Part shown: piece by piece, positions 32,127 through 43,688 of the stretch | Layout: each line of letters begins with the position of its first letter | How positions within the stretch are numbered: the first letter of the stretch is position 1 | Source: UBA6136 sp044350805 | GTDB taxonomy: Bacteria; Pseudomonadota; Gammaproteobacteria; Methylococcales; Methylococcaceae | DNA length: 64,000 bases | Assembly (NCBI GenBank): GCA_044350805.1 | Contig: JBILGU010000004.1 | Span: 1-64,000 of the forward strand | Direction of reading: 5' to 3' | Translations under genes and position numbers: made by a program | Notes under the pieces: generated by a model | Seen by the model: the letters and a program-made list of their open reading frames with translations, nothing else | Told to the model about the DNA's origin: nothing | Databases searched by the model: none

Positions 32127-35100
32127 ATGTTCGTTCTTCATTGCTCCTGGATTCCTGAATCAGGCGATGGATTTATCCAGGCAGGTGATTTCTGGCTCTG
32201 GATCGAGTCCTCTGTCGAAGCGAGCGGGGTGAACCCGGGCGCAGCGCCGGATTGTCTCCAGAAGCCGGAGGCCATTCTCTTTCTTGAGGAACATCTGGGG
32301 ATTCCGCTATCCCCCTATGAAAGGCGCTTTCATTTCAAAAACCAGAAGTTGGGCTTCCTCAAGGCTGGGGACACCTTCCTGACAGCGGCTGACCGCTTCA
32401 ACGTGTCGCCGGAACCTTCGGACGAGGGGTTCGAAATCGCCGATCGCGAGGTCATGGCCTATCGTCTGGCCCGGCCCTTCTCGCAATTTCTTGATCTTCG
32501 ACGACAGATCCTGATCAGTGCCGGCGCTCTCCAGGGCGCAGAGGACTTTGAGTTCTGGTCAGCTCTCGTCGAGCGCGTCCATCTCCTTCTCCTCTCTGAT
32601 CGATACATTCCCGTTCCCAGAATACCGAACGATCCGTTGGGTCGAGATGGCGAAGTCCACGTCGGCTGGTCTTGGGTTCCAGAGCCGGGCGATCCTTTTC
32701 CCGACGACCTCCTACAGGCCATGCCGGGTCGCTGTTGTTTCTCGGATGGGCGCGTCTTTGAGCCCCGGACCCTTTTACTGCATTGCACGGAAGTCCTGCT
32801 CCAGCGGGCCGTCACGCATTGCTTGCCCCCCCCAGCCATGGTTCGAAAGCTCCGAGGGACCTTTCTCGAGAAGACCTTTCAAGGCTTAGGGGATCCGCAG
32901 CCCCTGCAGGGTGCGGGCGTCACCGAATCTGCCGGGTACTGGGAGGCCTGGCGACAGGAGGTCGGGGCCGCCCACCAGGACCGCGACTTCACCTTGAGCT
33001 TTCAACTGGTCGAAGCGGAAGCCGAGGATCAGCCCTGGCGAATTGAAATGGGAGTTCTCCTCGCCAAGGATCCCTCCCGGCATATTCCGATCGATCAGTT
33101 CTGGTCCGACTGGGCCGCTTCCGCACCGTCCCAGAGCGACGGGATTTCCCTGGGGCGTCTTTTGGAATCCCTGGGTCAGGCCGCCCGTATTTTTCCGCCC
33201 CTTCTCGAAGGTCTGGATGCCGCTGTGCCGCGGGGTATCCATCTGGAATTGGAGGCTGCGTTTGATTTTCTGGAAAGGGATGCCTGGGTTCTGGAAGAGA
33301 CCGGATTCAAGGTGCTGGTTCCCTCCTGGTGGACTCCCCAAGGTCGCCGCAAAACCCGAATTCGGCTTCGCGCGGGCACGGCATCGGGGCCGGTTGCCTG
33401 CCGGCGCGTCGGGCTCGATCTTCAGCACATCACTAACTACCGCTACGAACTGGCCCTGGGCGAAGAGCCCGTGGATGAAGCCGAGTGGACTCGTCTGGTC
33501 GACAGTAAATCACCCCTGGTCAAGTTCCGGGGCGAGTGGATGGTGCTGGATCGAGAGCGCATGGGCGAAATGCTGACCTTTTGGCGACGGCATCGCGAGG
33601 GAGAGAGCCCGCTGTCGCTGCTGGATCTGCTCAAGGTCACTTCGGAAGATACTGATTTTTTGGAGATCGATCCCCGCGAAGCCCTGCACGACATGCTTTT
33701 AAAGCTTCGTGATTACCGGACGATCGCCCCGGAGGACAATCCCGCAGGGCTTTTGGCCGATCTTCGCCCTTACCAGAAGCGGGGACTGGCCTGGATCGCC
33801 TTTCTGGAAAGTCTGGGCCTTAATGGCTGCCTCGCGGATGACATGGGCCTTGGGAAAACCATCCAGGTGCTGGCATTACTCCTGAAGGAGAAAGACCATC
33901 AGGAAGGGCGGACTCCGACCTTGCTCATTGCACCGACCTCCGTGATCGGGAATTGGCGGATGGAAATCGAACGTTTTGCACCGGGGCTTCTCGCCTATGT
34001 CCATCATGGGGTGGAAAGGATCCGCGACCCCGAGGCGTTCGAGCAACGCATCCAGGGGCATCAGATCATCATTACCTCCTATGCGCTGGCACGTCGGGAT
34101 GAAAAGCTCTTGAGCGCCATCCCGTGGTTCAGGGTGGTCCTGGATGAGGCGCAGAACATCAAGAATCCGTCATCGGCCCAAACCCGCTCCATCCTGAAGT
34201 TCAAATCGCAACACCGGCTCGCGCTCACCGGAACCCCTGTGGAAAATCGTTTGCTCGATTTGTGGTCGATTTTCAACTTCCTCAATGCGGGCTATCTTGG
34301 GCGTCAGGCGCAGTTCCGATCAGGATTTGAGGTGCCAATTCAGAGGGATAACGATGGCGAGCGGGCTGAAACCCTGCGGCGCATGATTCAGCCCTTTGTG
34401 CTGAGAAGGGTCAAGACGGACCCTGACATCATCCGGGATTTGCCGGAAAAGGTTGAAAATCGGCAGTATTGCCAGCTCAGTCTCGAGCAGGCCTCCCTCT
34501 ATGAGGCGGTTGTGCGGGACATTGAAACCCAACTCCAGCGCTCCGAAGGCATCAGTCGTCAGGGCTTGATTCTCTCGACCCTCACGCGCCTCAAGCAGAT
34601 CTGCAATCACCCGGCGCATTTTCTTCATGATGGCAGCCGGTTTTCGAATGACCGTTCGCCCAAGCTCGAGCGGCTGTGCGACATGCTGGCGGAGGTCATT
34701 GAGGAGGGGGAAAGCGCGCTGGTCTTCAGCCAGTTTGCCGAGGCCGGGGCTGCCCTTCAGAAGCACCTTCACGCGACCCTGGGGTGCCCGGTCTTCTACC
34801 TTCATGGCGGTGTCTCGGCGGCGCAGCGTGAAAAACTGATTGCCGAGTTTCAGGATGCACAGACGGGCCCTGCGGTGTTTGTTCTTTCCCTCCGGGCGGG
34901 GGGTCTTGGGATCACCCTGACCCGCGCCAATCATGTCTTTCACTTTGATCGCTGGTGGAATCCCGCGGTCGAGGATCAGGCCACGGATCGGGCGTTTCGC
35001 ATCGGCCAACACCGCAATGTTCTGGTCCACAAATTCATCGCGGTCGGCACCCTCGAGGAGCGTATTGATCGGCTGATCGAGGAGAAAAAAGAGGTGGCTT

Positions 35101-35198
35101 CCCTGATCGTCAGCAATGATGAGTCCTGGCTTTCAAAGCTCGACAATGAGACCTTCAAGGCGCTGATTGCCCTCAACCGTGAATCGGCCATCGCCTGA
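32127..35198 (+). CDS. SNF2-family DNA-dependent ATPase/helicase
   Basis: This 1023-residue protein has a poorly conserved N-terminal half like that of bacterial SNF2-associated regions. A full SNF2 helicase core follows: Walker A DDMGLGKT near residue 570, LIAPTSVIGNW, DEAQ near 673 (VVLDEAQNIKNP), LTGTPVENRL, VFSLRAGGLGITLT and the last motif QATDRAFRIGQ. It probably remodels protein-DNA complexes; bacterial examples such as RapA act on RNA polymerase, but this one is of the HepA/SWI2-like long type. The ATG at 32127 follows AGAAGG. In other bacteria the usual partner is a SWIM zinc-finger protein, and one occurs 2.8 kb downstream. Confidence 0.92.
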   Translation: MFVLHCSWIPESGDGFIQAGDFWLWIESSVEASGVNPGAAPDCLQKPEAILFLEEHLGIPLSPYERRFHFKNQKLGFLKAGDTFLTAADRFNVSPEPSDEGFEIADREVMAYRLARPFSQFLDLRRQILISAGALQGAEDFEFWSALVERVHLLLLSDRYIPVPRIPNDPLGRDGEVHVGWSWVPEPGDPFPDDLLQAMPGRCCFSDGRVFEPRTLLLHCTEVLLQRAVTHCLPPPAMVRKLRGTFLEKTFQGLGDPQPLQGAGVTESAGYWEAWRQEVGAAHQDRDFTLSFQLVEAEAEDQPWRIEMGVLLAKDPSRHIPIDQFWSDWAASAPSQSDGISLGRLLESLGQAARIFPPLLEGLDAAVPRGIHLELEAAFDFLERDAWVLEETGFKVLVPSWWTPQGRRKTRIRLRAGTASGPVACRRVGLDLQHITNYRYELALGEEPVDEAEWTRLVDSKSPLVKFRGEWMVLDRERMGEMLTFWRRHREGESPLSLLDLLKVTSEDTDFLEIDPREALHDMLLKLRDYRTIAPEDNPAGLLADLRPYQKRGLAWIAFLESLGLNGCLADDMGLGKTIQVLALLLKEKDHQEGRTPTLLIAPTSVIGNWRMEIERFAPGLLAYVHHGVERIRDPEAFEQRIQGHQIIITSYALARRDEKLLSAIPWFRVVLDEAQNIKNPSSAQTRSILKFKSQHRLALTGTPVENRLLDLWSIFNFLNAGYLGRQAQFRSGFEVPIQRDNDGERAETLRRMIQPFVLRRVKTDPDIIRDLPEKVENRQYCQLSLEQASLYEAVVRDIETQLQRSEGISRQGLILSTLTRLKQICNHPAHFLHDGSRFSNDRSPKLERLCDMLAEVIEEGESALVFSQFAEAGAALQKHLHATLGCPVFYLHGGVSAAQREKLIAEFQDAQTGPAVFVLSLRAGGLGITLTRANHVFHFDRWWNPAVEDQATDRAFRIGQHRNVLVHKFIAVGTLEERIDRLIEEKKEVASLIVSNDESWLSKLDNETFKALIALNRESAIA

Positions 35199-35207
35199 GG
35201 GCTAGGG

Positions 35208-35896
35208 TCAAAGAAGGTCTGCCCGACCATATCGGGCGATGAGGGGAATGGCATCCTTGGACTGATGGGTAAACGCCCACATCTGATCCCCCAGACTGAA
35301 ATGCCACCACTCCTCCGGATGGCGTTCGAAACCTTGAGCCTCAAGGATCTTGAGAAGGATCTGGCGATGGCTGTGCAGTGCGGGGTCTTTTTGAAGGAAG
35401 TAGTCGGGAAGTGAGCGATCGGAGTTCTCATCGATAGGGGAACCCATCGGGACATCGACCCCATCGCGGGTACACAAGGTCAGATCGATGGCGGCCCCGG
35501 TGGAATGGGGCGGGGGCGAAGCCGGATCATCCGAAGGCTCAGCCCAGATTCTGTAGGTTCGCTCCCAAAGGATTTGCGCTTCATCCAAGGGCACGGTGTC
35601 TGGGCTTCGCCCACCTGAGAGGCTCATGAATTCATGGATGACCATAAAGGCCTGGATGGCATTGGGGCGATAGGCATCGAAGATGCGGAATGTCCAGTCG
35701 GGATGCTCGGCCTTCAGTCTCAAAAGAGCGTTTGAGAGGGCCTCAGCAACGCTGCGCCGGGCCGTCCAGGGCTGGGCTGAGCCGTAGGGGGCGCCAAAGG
35801 CCTGATAGGGGTGGGGCGTGGTCAGAAAAAATCCCCGTCCCTCGAGGGAAACCAAAGGCTCCCCACATTCGTCAATGAGGAGGGAACGATAGGGCT

Positions 35897-35900
<4 letters not shown>
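35208..35900 (-). CDS. ddpX: D-alanyl-D-alanine dipeptidase (VanX/DdpX type, M15D)
   Basis: This zinc peptidase cleaves D-Ala-D-Ala. In 230 residues the family determinants are present: R78 in DAYRP, zinc ligands H132 (HSTGAAID) and D139, catalytic E197 and zinc ligand H200 (EEWWHFS). No signal peptide is visible, so it is probably cytoplasmic. There are no vanH or vanA genes nearby, so glycopeptide resistance is not implied. E. coli DdpX shows a precedent for salvage of D-Ala as carbon. The start overlaps the acs stop by 4 bases. Confidence 0.9.
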
Positions 35901-37873
<1,973 letters not shown>

Positions 37874-37995
37874 GGGGTCTTTTTCATCACTGAGGTTAAG
37901 CGTCTTTCGGCCGTTGGAGGGCAGCGTTCCGACATCCTTGCTGCAATTACGGATGGAAGATTCTCCCATGCACGGCGTGAACGGTACAATGTGCG

Positions 37996-38829
37996 ATGGC
38001 CAAGGCACCTCCTTCACGCACTCCACAGACAATTCAGGGACGTCTCCCTCTCGGGCGGAGTTTTCTCAGAACACTCAAAAGCAGTTTTGACACGGCCCGG
38101 TTTTCGAGAGGGCGTGAAGTCTTCGAGCATCAACGGGTTCTCTCGGCGGAATGGTCCTCGGGTCAGGTCGCAGGACGCATCAAGGGTCGCCCGAAACCCT
38201 ACCGGGACCTCGGCGCACTTCCCGTCTATAAAGCCTGGATGCGCTTTGAACCAATACCCGAAGCGGAAGTCCTGCCGGTCCTTCTTGAAATTGGCAGTCG
38301 GGTTGGGCTGGCCGCCCAGTTGCTTTCGCACGATCTTTGCTGGCGTGAGGACGATTTGTTGCCGGCGTCCTTCGAGGCCGGATGCAGCTGTCCGGATGCC
38401 AAGGCCCCCTGCAAACACGTCGCGGCCTTGACCCATCATCTGGCCCGTTGCCTCGACCGCGACCCCCTGATTCTTTTTGAGCTTCGGGGCATGGCAAGAG
38501 CGGCGATTGAGCACCACCTGTCCCAAACGCCCCTCGGGGGCGTTGTGCTGGAGGCTTTGCGGCATCCCTTGCCGCGGCCTGAGGTGCGCGAGCATTTCTT
38601 TACCCGACCCGAGGAAAGGGGGGTTCCTCCCATCCTCACGGCCTCTGACTATTTTGGAGGCTCGTCCCTCCGTCGAGAGGCGCAAGGTCTCCAACCCCTG
38701 GGAATCCCAGGCATCCTGGTTCGAAAGGGCGGGGATTACCCCCGATTTTGGGAAGGGGATGAATCTTTCATTAAGGTCATGGACGCCCTCTACGCCGAGC
38801 TTCGGCGCCGGCTGACCGAGGTGCTCTGA
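37996..38829 (+). CDS. SWIM zinc-finger protein
   Basis: This 277-residue protein has one clear SWIM motif, CSCPDAKAPCKHVAAL (C130, C132, C139, H141), in the middle. A basic N-terminal region may contact nucleic acid (QGRLPLGRSFLRTLKSSF). In actinobacteria and others, SWIM proteins of this type are encoded with SNF2 helicases; here the helicase lies upstream with acs and ddpX between them. A TACAAT hexamer 6 bases before the start suggests a very short or absent leader. Confidence 0.85.
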   Translation: MAKAPPSRTPQTIQGRLPLGRSFLRTLKSSFDTARFSRGREVFEHQRVLSAEWSSGQVAGRIKGRPKPYRDLGALPVYKAWMRFEPIPEAEVLPVLLEIGSRVGLAAQLLSHDLCWREDDLLPASFEAGCSCPDAKAPCKHVAALTHHLARCLDRDPLILFELRGMARAAIEHHLSQTPLGGVVLEALRHPLPRPEVREHFFTRPEERGVPPILTASDYFGGSSLRREAQGLQPLGIPGILVRKGGDYPRFWEGDESFIKVMDALYAELRRRLTEVL

Positions 38830-38831
38830 GC

Positions 38832-39110
38832 TTAAGGGCGGTCGGAGTGTCCGAGCGAACGCGCAGGGGCGATCTGGTCCCGAACCCGCTGCTTGAGTTC
38901 CTTGGCTTCAGGAAAACGCCCCTCGGTCTTTCGGGACCATAAGAGGATCCCTGTCCCCCGAACTTCAAAGATGCCCCCGGTGCCGGGGATCAGGGTCACC
39001 CCGCCGAGTTCCTCCTCGAACGTCGTCAAAAGCTCCTGCGCCAGCCACGCCGCCCGCAAAAGCCAACGGCACTGGGTGCAGTATTCGATTTCCAAAACCG
39101 GTTTTGCCAT
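38832..39110 (-). CDS. SelW/SelT/SelH-like (Rdx family) redox protein
   Basis: The true frame starts at MAKPVLEIEYCTQCRW (39110). Upstream in-frame sequence is antisense to the aminopeptidase gene and is not coding. The 92-residue protein has the Rdx thioredoxin-like fold signature: CxxC (C11 and C14, both encoded by TGC, no selenocysteine), the PGTGGIFEVRG strand, and the FPEAKELKQRVRD helix. Members bind thiols or cofactors; their substrate is unknown. It converges on the SWIM gene with two bases between stops. Confidence 0.87.
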   Translation of the reverse strand: MAKPVLEIEYCTQCRWLLRAAWLAQELLTTFEEELGGVTLIPGTGGIFEVRGTGILLWSRKTEGRFPEAKELKQRVRDQIAPARSLGHSDRP

Positions 39111-39135
39111 GAGAGGTCGATTTCGCGCGCTTCGC

Positions 39136-40449
39136 CTAGAGCGACAGCGGCTCTTCGAGAAAGCCTTGAAGGAGTTGTTTGAAAGCCCACTGATCCCGCA
39201 CGCCGGCACTTTCGCGGGCGCTGTGCATGGCCCACATCGGAACGCCGCAATCGATGGTCGGAACCCCAAGACGCGCGGAGGCAATGGGTCCGATGGTCGA
39301 GCCACAGCCAAGATCCGTGCGGTGCACATAGGTTTGGGAGGGAATGCCGATTTTTCCTGCGAGATCCTTGAACAAGGCGGCTCTGGGGCCATCGGTGGCA
39401 TAGCGCTGGTTGGTGTTGATCTTGAGCGCCGGTCCCTCATTGATCTGGACATGATGGAGGGGTTCGTAGGCACTGGAAAAGCTGGGATGGAATGCGTGTG
39501 CCGCGTCGGCACTGACCAGGAGCGTGCGGGCGAGTGCGCGGCGTTCGTTTTCCGTATCGCCGCCTGCAAGGCGACTCAGGACATCGCTGAGGAAGGAGCC
39601 TTGAGCCCCTTGGTGGCTTTCACTCCCGATCTCCTCGTGGTCAAAGAGGGCAATGACCTGCGTCATGGGACTTTCAGCGCCTGAAAGGAGTGCCGACAGG
39701 GCCGCATGGCAGGAGGAGAGATTATCGATCTGACGGCTGGCCAGAAACTCCGAATGGGCCCCCCAAAGGGTTCCAGGCTGGGTTTCGTGGACGTTGAGTT
39801 CCAGGCTCAAGATGGCGGATGATTCCACCTTGAGGCGTTCGGCAATCAGGTCATACAAAAGGGTTTGGCTAGGGGCCTCTGGGAGCATCTGGCCCAGGAT
39901 CAGCGGAAGCTCCGTCTGCTTATTGAACTTGAGCCCCTCTTCATTCACGCTGCGATTCATGTGGATGGCAAGATTCGGAAGTCGCAGCAAAGGGGATTCA
40001 AAACGGACCAGTCGGGACTCGATGCCCCGCTCGCTCTTGATGCTGACGCGCCCTGCCAGTGAGAGATCCCGATCCGAGAAGCTCGCGAGAATGGGTCCTC
40101 CGTAGACTTCAACGCCCAGTCTGACCAGACGCCCTTCCCGAAGATGGCCGTGGGGTTTGATCCGAAGTCCGGGGGAGTCGGTGTGTGCCCCCAAGATGCG
40201 AAAGCCCGCCTCGGAAGGGGGCAGCGTCCCCGAGCGAAAGGCAATGATGGATGAGTCGCCGCGGATCACATAGTGGCGTGCTCCCGGGCTGATTTTCCAC
40301 AGATCGCGCTCCGCAAGCGGCAAATAACCGGCGGCCTCAAGATGGGTCTTTGTGGTGTCTACGGCATGCCAGGGGCTTGGACTTTGATCGATGTAATGGA
40401 GTAGCGCCTGTGCATGCGCCGTCTCATGGGCGGTGGGGAGAGGATGCAT
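39136..40449 (-). CDS. apeB: M18 family aminopeptidase (aspartyl aminopeptidase type)
   Basis: This cytoplasmic two-zinc aminopeptidase has 437 residues from the ATG at 40449; a TTG nine bases earlier is less likely. Metal-site motifs are present: GAHTDSPGLRIKPHG at the N-terminal side, ALFDHEEIGSESHQGA for the central ligands, and the DLGCGSTIGP stretch near the C-terminus. It acts on N-terminal acidic or other residues in peptide turnover. It lies immediately upstream of the SelW-like gene on the same strand, so the two may be co-transcribed. Confidence 0.92.
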   Translation of the reverse strand: MHPLPTAHETAHAQALLHYIDQSPSPWHAVDTTKTHLEAAGYLPLAERDLWKISPGARHYVIRGDSSIIAFRSGTLPPSEAGFRILGAHTDSPGLRIKPHGHLREGRLVRLGVEVYGGPILASFSDRDLSLAGRVSIKSERGIESRLVRFESPLLRLPNLAIHMNRSVNEEGLKFNKQTELPLILGQMLPEAPSQTLLYDLIAERLKVESSAILSLELNVHETQPGTLWGAHSEFLASRQIDNLSSCHAALSALLSGAESPMTQVIALFDHEEIGSESHQGAQGSFLSDVLSRLAGGDTENERRALARTLLVSADAAHAFHPSFSSAYEPLHHVQINEGPALKINTNQRYATDGPRAALFKDLAGKIGIPSQTYVHRTDLGCGSTIGPIASARLGVPTIDCGVPMWAMHSARESAGVRDQWAFKQLLQGFLEEPLSL

Positions 40450-40600
40450 GATGGGCAATCCAAAATACGTGAAAAGGAGTAGCGCTCATCTTAGCGCAAA
40501 CGGGGAGCCGGATTCGCGATGCTTCAAGCGCCTGCATGGCCCTATTTCTGGGATAATGCGTCCAATGACTGCCCATGATCGATCGCGTATCGACCCGCCT

Positions 40601-41221
40601 ATGCTCCCTTTATTGCTTGAAGGAACGAATCTTGCCTGCTACCGCGGGGAGATCGCCTTGTTCGAAGGCCTGGATCTTCGGGTCGAGGCCGGTGAGGCGC
40701 TTCGGATCGAAGGCGCCAATGGAACAGGAAAGACCAGTTTGCTTCGGATTCTTGCAGGCCTTTCACGACCTGATGAGGGCAAGGTGGAATGGTCCGGAAC
40801 CGATATCCACGCAAGACCCCTGGGCTTCAACGCAGTGCTGGGATTTCTTGGACACCTTTTGGGGCTTAAACAGGATCTCAGCATCGAGGAAAATCTTCGC
40901 ATGATGACGGCCCTTCGCGGACAATCGCTGGATCCCCTTGCGATGACTTCGGCACTGGATCGGGTCGGCCTTTTGGACCGATTGGACCTTCGAGTCCGCC
41001 AGCTCTCCCAGGGTCAGCGCCAGCGCACGGCCCTTGCGGCCCTGATGCTTTCGGGGAGTTTGATCTGGATTCTGGATGAGCCTTTCACAGCGCTGGATCG
41101 CACTGGCATTGCCCTGGTGGAATCGCTTTTGGACCATCATCTGGATCAGGGCGGCATGGCTATCCTGACCTCTCATCAACCCGTTTCCACCCGAAACCGG
41201 GTTCGGTCGCTGGAGCTTTAA
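40601..41221 (+). CDS. ccmA: CcmA, ATP-binding subunit of haem exporter
   Basis: CcmA powers release of holo-CcmE from CcmC. The 206-residue protein has Walker A (EGANGTGKTSLLR), the ABC signature LSQGQRQR, Walker B (IWILDEPF) and the terminal TSHQP switch histidine. The ATG at 40601 gives family length; in-frame ATGs at 40556 and 40565 are alternatives with weak GGGAT upstream. CcmB starts 4 bases after the stop. This group (ccmABC) is separated by 25 kb from ccmDEFGHI. Confidence 0.92.
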   Translation: MLPLLLEGTNLACYRGEIALFEGLDLRVEAGEALRIEGANGTGKTSLLRILAGLSRPDEGKVEWSGTDIHARPLGFNAVLGFLGHLLGLKQDLSIEENLRMMTALRGQSLDPLAMTSALDRVGLLDRLDLRVRQLSQGQRQRTALAALMLSGSLIWILDEPFTALDRTGIALVESLLDHHLDQGGMAILTSHQPVSTRNRVRSLEL

Positions 41222-41224
41222 GCC

Positions 41225-41893
41225 ATGATGCAGGTTTTTGGGGCCCTCTTGCGGCGCGACCTTCTATTGGCCTTTCGGCATCGGGGCGAATTGTTGAATC
41301 CGCTGCTTTTTTTCAGTCTGGTCGTTACGCTGTTTCCTCTCGGGGTGAGCCCGGAACCTTCCGTCCTTAAAACCATGGCGCCAGGAGTCATCTGGATTGC
41401 CGTCCTTCTGGCCGGACTTTTCTCCCTCGAAGGACTTTTCCGCTCAGATTTTGAGGACGGGACCCTGGAACAGATGGTGCTCAGCCCGTTCCCTCTGGCC
41501 TGGCTGGTGCTGGCAAAGGTGGTGGCCCATTGGCTCGTCACGGCCCTTCCGATGTTGCTTTTGGCGCCTTTACTGGGACTTTTTTTGGCCTTGCCTCCCG
41601 AAGGCATCCGGGTTCTTGAGTGGACGCTTCTGGCGGGTACGCCTTTTTTGAGTCTCGTCGGATCGGTGGGGGTGGCCCTGACGGTCGGGCTTCGCCGGGG
41701 CGGCATGTTGCTGACCCTGATCGTCATGCCGCTTTATGTCCCGCTCCTCATTTTTGCAACACAAGCGGTCACTTCAGCGGTCGCGGGGCTTCCCTATGAC
41801 GGTGCCCTCGATTTCCTGATGGCCCTTTTTTTTCTGTCAGTGACCCTTGCCCCCTTTGCAACGGCTTCGGCCCTTCGTATCAGTCTGAGTTGA
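41225..41893 (+). CDS. ccmB: CcmB, membrane subunit of haem exporter
   Basis: The 222-residue integral membrane protein has six hydrophobic segments and the family stretches LLRRDLLLAFRHRGELLNPLLFF and FEDGTLEQMVLSPFPL. CcmB pairs with CcmA to form the transporter-like complex that frees haem-loaded CcmE. It sits tightly between ccmA and ccmC, and length is normal. Confidence 0.95.
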   Translation: MMQVFGALLRRDLLLAFRHRGELLNPLLFFSLVVTLFPLGVSPEPSVLKTMAPGVIWIAVLLAGLFSLEGLFRSDFEDGTLEQMVLSPFPLAWLVLAKVVAHWLVTALPMLLLAPLLGLFLALPPEGIRVLEWTLLAGTPFLSLVGSVGVALTVGLRRGGMLLTLIVMPLYVPLLIFATQAVTSAVAGLPYDGALDFLMALFFLSVTLAPFATASALRISLS

Positions 41894-41897
41894 ATGT

Positions 41898-42665
41898 ATG
41901 TGGAACACGATTTGGCTGACTTTTCATAAATTTGCATCCCCCAAGCACTTCTATGCGTTGACGGGACGTTTGATTCCCTGGCTTGGCGCTGTGACTTTCT
42001 TGCTGCTGGTCGTGGGGCTCTACCTCGGTCTTTTTGTCGCGCCACCCGATTATCAGCAGGGGCAAAGCTACCGAATCATGTTCGTTCATGTGCCAAGCGC
42101 TTGGATGTCCTTGTTCGTCTACACGTTCATGGCGGTGCTCAGTGGAATCTACCTGATCTGGAACATCAAGCTTGCGGACGTCATGATCCGAAGCTCGGCG
42201 GTCCTGGGGGCTTGCTTTACCTTCCTTGCGTTGGCCACAGGCTCCCTTTGGGGGAAACCCATGTGGGGCGCCTGGTGGGTCTGGGATGCGCGGTTGACCT
42301 CCGAGCTGATCCTGCTTTTTCTGTATCTGGGGTACATGGCGCTGGTCGCCGCGGTTGAAGATCCCCGAAGTGCAGGCCGCGCCGGTGCCGTTTTGCTCTT
42401 GGTCGGTGTGGTCAATATTCCAATCATCCATTACTCGGTCGAATGGTGGAACACGCTCCATCAGGGCCCAACGGTGACCAAGTTCGACAAACCCTCCATT
42501 CACCCCAGCATGCTTTGGCCCCTCCTATTGATGGCCGGAGGCTTTCAATTCTATTTCTTCACGGTGTCCCTCATTCGTGCCCGGGCTGAGCTTCTGGAGC
42601 GCGAGCGCCGCAGCGAATGGGTCCGTGAATTAATTGCCAGCCAACCCAAGGGAAAGAAACGATGA
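41898..42665 (+). CDS. ccmC: CcmC, haem delivery protein to CcmE
   Basis: CcmC attaches haem to CcmE in the periplasm. The 255-residue protein has six membrane helices, the tryptophan-rich motif WGAWWVWDARLTSELIL, and histidines in the flanking periplasmic loops (FVHVPSAWMS and PIIHYSVEWWNTLHQG). It starts 5 bases after ccmB and its stop overlaps moxR as ATGA. CcmD, normally next, is encoded at 14.9 kb instead. Confidence 0.95.
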   Translation: MWNTIWLTFHKFASPKHFYALTGRLIPWLGAVTFLLLVVGLYLGLFVAPPDYQQGQSYRIMFVHVPSAWMSLFVYTFMAVLSGIYLIWNIKLADVMIRSSAVLGACFTFLALATGSLWGKPMWGAWWVWDARLTSELILLFLYLGYMALVAAVEDPRSAGRAGAVLLLVGVVNIPIIHYSVEWWNTLHQGPTVTKFDKPSIHPSMLWPLLLMAGGFQFYFFTVSLIRARAELLERERRSEWVRELIASQPKGKKR

Positions 42666-43666
42666 ATGAATCAACGAGCCCCTCTGAAAACGGGCTGACA
42701 CCTGCGCAAAAGGCCCTGCAGGGTCTCAGTCGCTATGTCGCAAGTCAGGTCATTGGTCAGGAACGCCTGGTCGAGCGGATGCTCGTGGCCCTGCTCGCCG
42801 ATGGTCACATTTTGGTCGAGGGGGCGCCAGGTCTTGCCAAGACCCGAGCCATCAACGTCCTGAGTCAGGGCATTGAAGGCGATTTTCATCGCATTCAGTT
42901 CACGCCGGACCTCTTGCCGGCGGATCTGACCGGGACGGAGATCTATCGTCCCCAGGAAGGCTCCTTTCAGTTCCAGCGCGGTCCTCTTTTTCATAATCTG
43001 GTGCTGGCCGATGAAATCAATCGTTCCCCTGCCAAGGTCCAGTCCGCGCTGCTTGAAGCCATGGCCGAGCGGCAGGTGACGGTCGGACGGGTGACCTATC
43101 CCTTGCCGGAACTCTTCTTGGTCATGGCGACCCAGAATCCGATTGAGCAGGAGGGAACCTACCCGCTGCCAGAAGCCCAGCTCGACCGCTTCATGCTCTT
43201 CATCAAGATCGGCTATCCAGAGGCTCAGCACGAAAGGACGATCCTCAATTTGGTCCGGGATGAAGCCCGCGGCATTCGCTCAGCAGCCAAGGCGGAATTT
43301 CAGAAGATCTCACAGGCCACCCTCTTTGAGGCGCGTCAGGAAGCTTTGAACTTGTATCTGGCCGAATCCCTGGAGGAATATCTTCTGCAGGTGATCCTTG
43401 CGACCCGAAATCCGGGGGCCTACGACCCCAGCCTTGCGCGCTGGGTTCAGTTTGGAGCCAGTCCAAGAGCGACCATTGCCCTCGATCGCTGTGCGAGGGC
43501 TAGAGCTTGGCTTCAGGGTCGGGACTTCGTATTGCCGGAAGACATTCAGATCATTGCCCCGGATGTCCTCCGCCACCGACTGATCCTGAGCTATGAGGCC
43601 GAGGCGGATGGCGTCGATGCAGATCATGTGATTACTGAACTGTTGCGCCGTGTCGGCGTGCCCTAA
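42662..43666 (+). CDS. MoxR family AAA+ ATPase
   Basis: The 334-residue protein has Walker A (VEGAPGLAKTRA), Walker B (NLVLADEINRSPAKVQSALLEAM), the sensor stretch MATQNPIEQEGTYPLPEAQLDRF and the MoxR lid domain at the C-terminus. MoxR proteins act as chaperone-like ATPases, usually with a DUF58 or VWA-domain partner gene next door. No partner gene is present here; pyrE follows. Coupling to ccmC through ATGA suggests co-expression with cytochrome c maturation, but no direct role can be claimed. Confidence 0.9.
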   Translation: MNESTSPSENGLTPAQKALQGLSRYVASQVIGQERLVERMLVALLADGHILVEGAPGLAKTRAINVLSQGIEGDFHRIQFTPDLLPADLTGTEIYRPQEGSFQFQRGPLFHNLVLADEINRSPAKVQSALLEAMAERQVTVGRVTYPLPELFLVMATQNPIEQEGTYPLPEAQLDRFMLFIKIGYPEAQHERTILNLVRDEARGIRSAAKAEFQKISQATLFEARQEALNLYLAESLEEYLLQVILATRNPGAYDPSLARWVQFGASPRATIALDRCARARAWLQGRDFVLPEDIQIIAPDVLRHRLILSYEAEADGVDADHVITELLRRVGVP

Positions 43667-43688
43667 CGGTCCCAACCTGAGAGTTTGC

